Shown piece by piece: positions 60,845-64,000 of a stretch of DNA of 64,000 bases; position 1 is the first letter of the stretch; each line of letters opens with the position of its first letter. The translations under genes and the position numbers were made by a program. The stretch covers positions 21,799 to 85,798 of the forward strand of contig NZ_JACRSY010000018.1 in assembly GCF_014384995.1 (NCBI RefSeq). Direction: 5' to 3'. The notes under the pieces are model-generated. The model saw only the letters and a list, made by a program, of their open reading frames with translations, was not told the DNA's origin and searched no databases. The DNA comes from Zhenhengia yiwuensis. Its GTDB lineage: Bacteria; Bacillota; Clostridia; Lachnospirales; Cellulosilyticaceae.

Positions 60845-63052
60845 CTAATGTGGGAATTCAATCACCACTTTAAATAAATCTCCATCAACCTCTAAACCAA
60901 GCTTGCCGCCTTGTACTTCTACAAGACTTCTTGCTATAGCGAGACCAAGTCCTGAACCTTCCGTAGTTCTAGAGCTTTCTCCTCTTACAAAACGTTCTAG
61001 GAGTTCTTCCGCTTCTATAGCTAACTGCTCTTTTGAAATATTTTTAATCACAACACAAGCTTTATTTTGTAAGTTATACACATCTATATACACACGTGTG
61101 TATGGCATCGCATACTTACATACATTAGACAATAGATTTTCAATGACTCTGCACATATGTCTGCCATCTATAGGCACCATAACTTCTTCGACTTTGTTAA
61201 ACACAATATTTAAGTGCCTCTCCTCTAGTCTGTCGGTATATTCCCCTACACTTTGAATGACTAATTGGTCTATACGCGTCGGCATAAGTTCTGCTTTAAC
61301 ATTACCTGTAGCCGCCTTTGAAGCTTCTACGAGATCCTCTACAAGCTGCTTAAGTCTATTACTACGTTCATCTAGAATACCAATATATTCCCTAGCTGTA
61401 CTATTGTCTATAGGTTCCTCTTTTAATAAATCAATATAACTGATAATAGAAGTAAGTGGTGTCTTAAGATCATGAGAAACGTTAGTAATCAGTTCTGTCT
61501 TAAAACGCTCACTTCTTAAAGCATCTGTTACAGCTGACTCTAATCCATCTCCAATATGATTAAGTGCATTAGCTGTTTCTTTCATGGCAGGAAGGGTGTA
61601 CTTTAGTTCGACCTTTGCTTTAAGGTCACCTACTGCTACCTTCTTAATACCTTTAGCTATCTGCATATAATCTACTACAAGCTTTATACTTATAAGAGCC
61701 ACGCCTATATTAAGACATACTAATCCCATAAAAGCTAGAAGACTCATTATACCAAAGCCCATTAGAAAAGTTAATATACCTATTCCACTTAACACAAGAT
61801 AAATAAGGATAACACCAATCACTACAAATGGCAAAGTTCCCTCTGTCATATTCATAATAAGCCAATGTCCTAGGCGTACTATTAAAATATACTGCTTCCA
61901 ACTTCCATTTTTTATATGCTTCACTATGCTGCTTATAAAGAGAACCGTTAAACTTACAGCTATAACCAACATAAAATTAAACACAATCACACCAATTTCA
62001 AATGGGCTTCCCCCATAAGGTAACCATTCTTTAGAAAGTACCCTATCTAAAGCAAAAGCTGAACCTATAAAAACTATAAACAATGCTGGTATATAGAGCA
62101 TAGTCTGAACTTCAAACGGTAACTTATCAAAGACGTTTAAATATATCTTCCCTTTTTTCTCTCCTTGACCTACTACACTTAGCCATAATAGACCTGCTAT
62201 AATTGCTATAGCTATGCCTATCACAAGACCTACATAAACTTTCTCCTTAATAGCAAGCGCTCTATCTATCTGTAATTTATTTGTATAGAAAGAATCACCT
62301 GGTACAAGCTCATCTCTAAGTGCTACGTAGACTTCATATTGATCCGTATAGTCTACACCTTCTCCATAATAGTAATTATAGTAACGACTTTCTAATCCAC
62401 CATAATAATCTACTTGTACTCTTCCATTTTCGTAAAGTAAGGCACTGTCGCCATTCCCTTTTACATAGTGTTCTCTTGATTTAAAATCTTCTAGTATCTC
62501 TAAACTATTCGTACCATTATAATCTTCTCTATTGGTTACAACTTCACCTGTTTCTTTATTTCTCGCAAAGTATTCAATATTAGGTGTATCTAAGCTCGTT
62601 TGAATTGTGGCAAAGTACTCCTTACGATCCTTTATAATACCTGATACAGCTTTTGCTTTTTCTTCTGTCCATCTCTTTATAGAAAGTACTTGCTCCGTTA
62701 TAGCTACAGTTTCTTCACTTTTTTCTTCTACTCCTTGCTCCTGTTTATCAGGGTTATACCCCTCTATCATAGACAAATCTATACCTAAATATCTTGCAGC
62801 CTCTTCATCTGTCACCTTATCAGGATTAAAAATATCCTCATCTACATATCGTACAATCCAGTCTCTTACGAAACCAGCTTTATCCATAATATTACTTTGA
62901 TACTCCCATGTTTCATAATAACTTTCTCTGTATGGCATTATAGCTATTCCAACCAAGCTATTCCCTAAAAGTATCCCTGCTAAACAAAGCAATGCAAATA
63001 AGAAACTTTTATGTACCTTACTGTACTTAAATTTTTTCCACCATGTAGCCAC
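60845..63052 (-). CDS. Large sensor histidine kinase with multiple membrane segments
   Basis: A 735-residue sensor kinase. A first helix (about 16-38) is followed by an extracytoplasmic sensor of about 230 residues, then about five more helices between 270 and 460, a HAMP-like stretch, HisKA with TNVSHDLKTPLTSII (phospho-His) and HATPase with NLLSNVCKYAMPY and GSGLGLAIARSL. The layout resembles VanS/YycG-like kinases of envelope sensing, but the long second membrane region is unusual. It uses a GTG start at 63052 and overlaps the regulator by 26 nt. Confidence 0.87.
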   Translation of the reverse strand: MATWWKKFKYSKVHKSFLFALLCLAGILLGNSLVGIAIMPYRESYYETWEYQSNIMDKAGFVRDWIVRYVDEDIFNPDKVTDEEAARYLGIDLSMIEGYNPDKQEQGVEEKSEETVAITEQVLSIKRWTEEKAKAVSGIIKDRKEYFATIQTSLDTPNIEYFARNKETGEVVTNREDYNGTNSLEILEDFKSREHYVKGNGDSALLYENGRVQVDYYGGLESRYYNYYYGEGVDYTDQYEVYVALRDELVPGDSFYTNKLQIDRALAIKEKVYVGLVIGIAIAIIAGLLWLSVVGQGEKKGKIYLNVFDKLPFEVQTMLYIPALFIVFIGSAFALDRVLSKEWLPYGGSPFEIGVIVFNFMLVIAVSLTVLFISSIVKHIKNGSWKQYILIVRLGHWLIMNMTEGTLPFVVIGVILIYLVLSGIGILTFLMGFGIMSLLAFMGLVCLNIGVALISIKLVVDYMQIAKGIKKVAVGDLKAKVELKYTLPAMKETANALNHIGDGLESAVTDALRSERFKTELITNVSHDLKTPLTSIISYIDLLKEEPIDNSTAREYIGILDERSNRLKQLVEDLVEASKAATGNVKAELMPTRIDQLVIQSVGEYTDRLEERHLNIVFNKVEEVMVPIDGRHMCRVIENLLSNVCKYAMPYTRVYIDVYNLQNKACVVIKNISKEQLAIEAEELLERFVRGESSRTTEGSGLGLAIARSLVEVQGGKLGLEVDGDLFKVVIEFPH

Positions 63053-63719
63053 TGCCCCACACCACCTTTATATATTTTGGTTCTTTAGGATTAATCTCAA
63101 TTTTTTCTCTAAGTCTCCTAATATGGACAGCTACTGTATTTTCAGGTGCATGCGCTACCTCCTGCCATACATTTTCATAAATTTGATGTATCGAGAGAAC
63201 TTGTCCCATATGTTTCATTAGATAAACAAGAATCTTATATTCTGTTGGGGTCAACTTAACCAGATCACCATCTAAAGTCACACTTCCTGTATCTAAGTCC
63301 AGCCAAAGTCCTCCTGTTGATAGACACTGCGGCTTAGATGCCATACTTCCAAGTGTCGTATATCTTCTAATTTGTGATTTGACCCTTGCTAAAAGTTCAA
63401 AGCTATTAAAAGGCTTCGTCATATAATCATCTGCACCAAAGTTAAGTCCTGCGATTTTATCTGTATCCTCACTTTTAGCAGACAGCATAATGATAGGAAT
63501 ATTTTTCTCCTGTCTAATACGTAGTGTCGTAGACAAGCCATCTAACTTCGGCATCATCACATCTAGCAAAATAAGATGGATTTCATGCTGCTCTACTGCC
63601 TCTAGGGCTTCTAACCCATTATAAGTTCTTATCACTCTATAGCCCTCTTTTTGCAAATGAAGAGCAATAGAGTTTACAATGAGCTGATCATCATCACAAA
63701 CTAGTATAGTATACGTCAT
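63027..63719 (-). CDS. OmpR-family response regulator
   Basis: A 230-residue regulator with receiver (LVCDDDQLIVNSIA, phospho-acceptor Asp in LLDVMMPKLDG, Lys of MTKPF) and winged-helix domain ending VVWGSGYMVEKI. It is co-transcribed with the large kinase and overlaps it by 26 nt. The VanR-like MTKPF and the wing sequence fit envelope-stress regulation, but the targets are unknown. Its ribosome site (ggggggat) is strong. Confidence 0.9.
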   Translation of the reverse strand: MTYTILVCDDDQLIVNSIALHLQKEGYRVIRTYNGLEALEAVEQHEIHLILLDVMMPKLDGLSTTLRIRQEKNIPIIMLSAKSEDTDKIAGLNFGADDYMTKPFNSFELLARVKSQIRRYTTLGSMASKPQCLSTGGLWLDLDTGSVTLDGDLVKLTPTEYKILVYLMKHMGQVLSIHQIYENVWQEVAHAPENTVAVHIRRLREKIEINPKEPKYIKVVWGSGYMVEKI

Positions 63720-63887
63720 CTTTTATCCCCCCGCTTAAAACTTTTTAGACTTATTATACATGAGATTTCTTCCCAAGGTCATATCTTTATTGTAAATCCC
63801 AAAACTTACAAAGTTATAACTAGCTTTCTTACGATTTCGTCATAATTTTTATACTCAAAATCTATCTTCTCTTATAAATAAAATCAT

Positions 63888-64000
63888 AACCACCCGTCTA
63901 ACGGGTGGTTTGCTCTAGCCCTATAAGGGCATGTTACTAGCAATGCCTTAAGGCATATTGAATAGTTCGCCAACTGCATATTTTTTTCAAGCAGCCTCTA
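63888..64000. mobile_element. Probable end of an IS200/IS605-type element
   Basis: At the window edge there are three short hairpins in a row: aaccacccgt/acgggtggtt (63888-63910, loop cta), gccc-tataa-gggc (63918-63930) and atgcc-ttaa-ggcat (63943-63956). This order resembles the subterminal hairpins and transposase leader of IS200/IS605 elements in clostridia, from memory and not checked. No transposase frame is visible before base 64000. A MITE-like remnant is an alternative. Confidence 0.45.

Noticed and set aside
1..64000. CRISPR arrays, rRNA, tRNA, prophage or conjugation genes
   Set aside because: No regular spaced repeats, RNA gene signatures or phage structural genes were seen; TraX alone does not indicate conjugation.

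Overview
The window is low-GC Firmicute DNA. It has AT-rich spacers, strong Shine-Dalgarno sites, PolC, OmpR-type two-component systems, ECF vitamin transporters, a Na+-pumping decarboxylase and radical-SAM heme chemistry. This fits a strictly anaerobic, probably gut- or sediment-associated clostridium, most likely in or near the Lachnospirales (Cellulosilyticum-like). The genus is inference. No rRNA, tRNA, CRISPR array or prophage was seen. Mobile DNA is limited to what looks like the end of an IS200/IS605-type element at the right edge.

Layout. 1-3.2 kb: truncated bioY, a two-component system and a TraX-like membrane protein. 3.4-5.0 kb: a sialidase without a signal peptide. 5.1-7.0 kb: a PspA module with two uncharacterised partners. 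7.2-10.6 kb: DUF488, a frameshifted CsoR-type relic, a methyltransferase, and an XRE/DUF3169 pair with three matching operators. 10.8-16.3 kb: VanW, a GT2-PilZ synthase, a small siroheme/Fe-S protein, and a cation antiporter behind a yybP-ykoY (Mn2+) riboswitch. 16.3-20.1 kb: a Fur-box-preceded YclNOPQ-type siderophore importer. 20.2-22.8 kb: pantothenate uptake and CoA synthesis (panT-coaBC-coaX). 23-28.9 kb: a MATE pump with a MerR-type promoter, an MFS/ArsR pair with palindromic operators, and a DEAD-box helicase. 29-35.2 kb: DUF368, a KdpDE-like pair, and a four-gene Na+ oxaloacetate decarboxylase. 35.3-41.1 kb: a heme operon (HugZ-like protein, ABC importer, HutW-type radical SAM enzyme, flavodoxin) divergent from an AraC regulator, with a Fur box between. 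41.1-45.8 kb: a dicarboxylate/amino-acid symporter behind a PyrR-type attenuator, exonuclease III, a HAD phosphatase and an MFS protein. 45.9-51.8 kb: a sugar-type ABC operon that continues into a UbiA prenyltransferase and a leaderless binding-protein-fold protein. 52-64 kb: sirtuin, DbpA-like helicase, YczE-like membrane protein, PolC and a large two-component system.

How the genes work together. Metal and cofactor economy dominates. There are two iron-acquisition systems with Fur-like sites, one for siderophores and one for heme with oxygen-independent ring opening. A manganese riboswitch controls an antiporter, and there is biotin and pantothenate uptake. Biotin also feeds the split, biotin-dependent oxaloacetate decarboxylase. 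The most distinctive observations are RNA- and operator-level: PyrR control of a transporter rather than pyr genes, the Mn riboswitch on a CaCA antiporter, the triple XRE operator, and the MerR-type promoter with no MerR gene nearby. The UbiA plus binding-protein-fold pair in a sugar ABC operon is the best candidate for an undescribed pathway.
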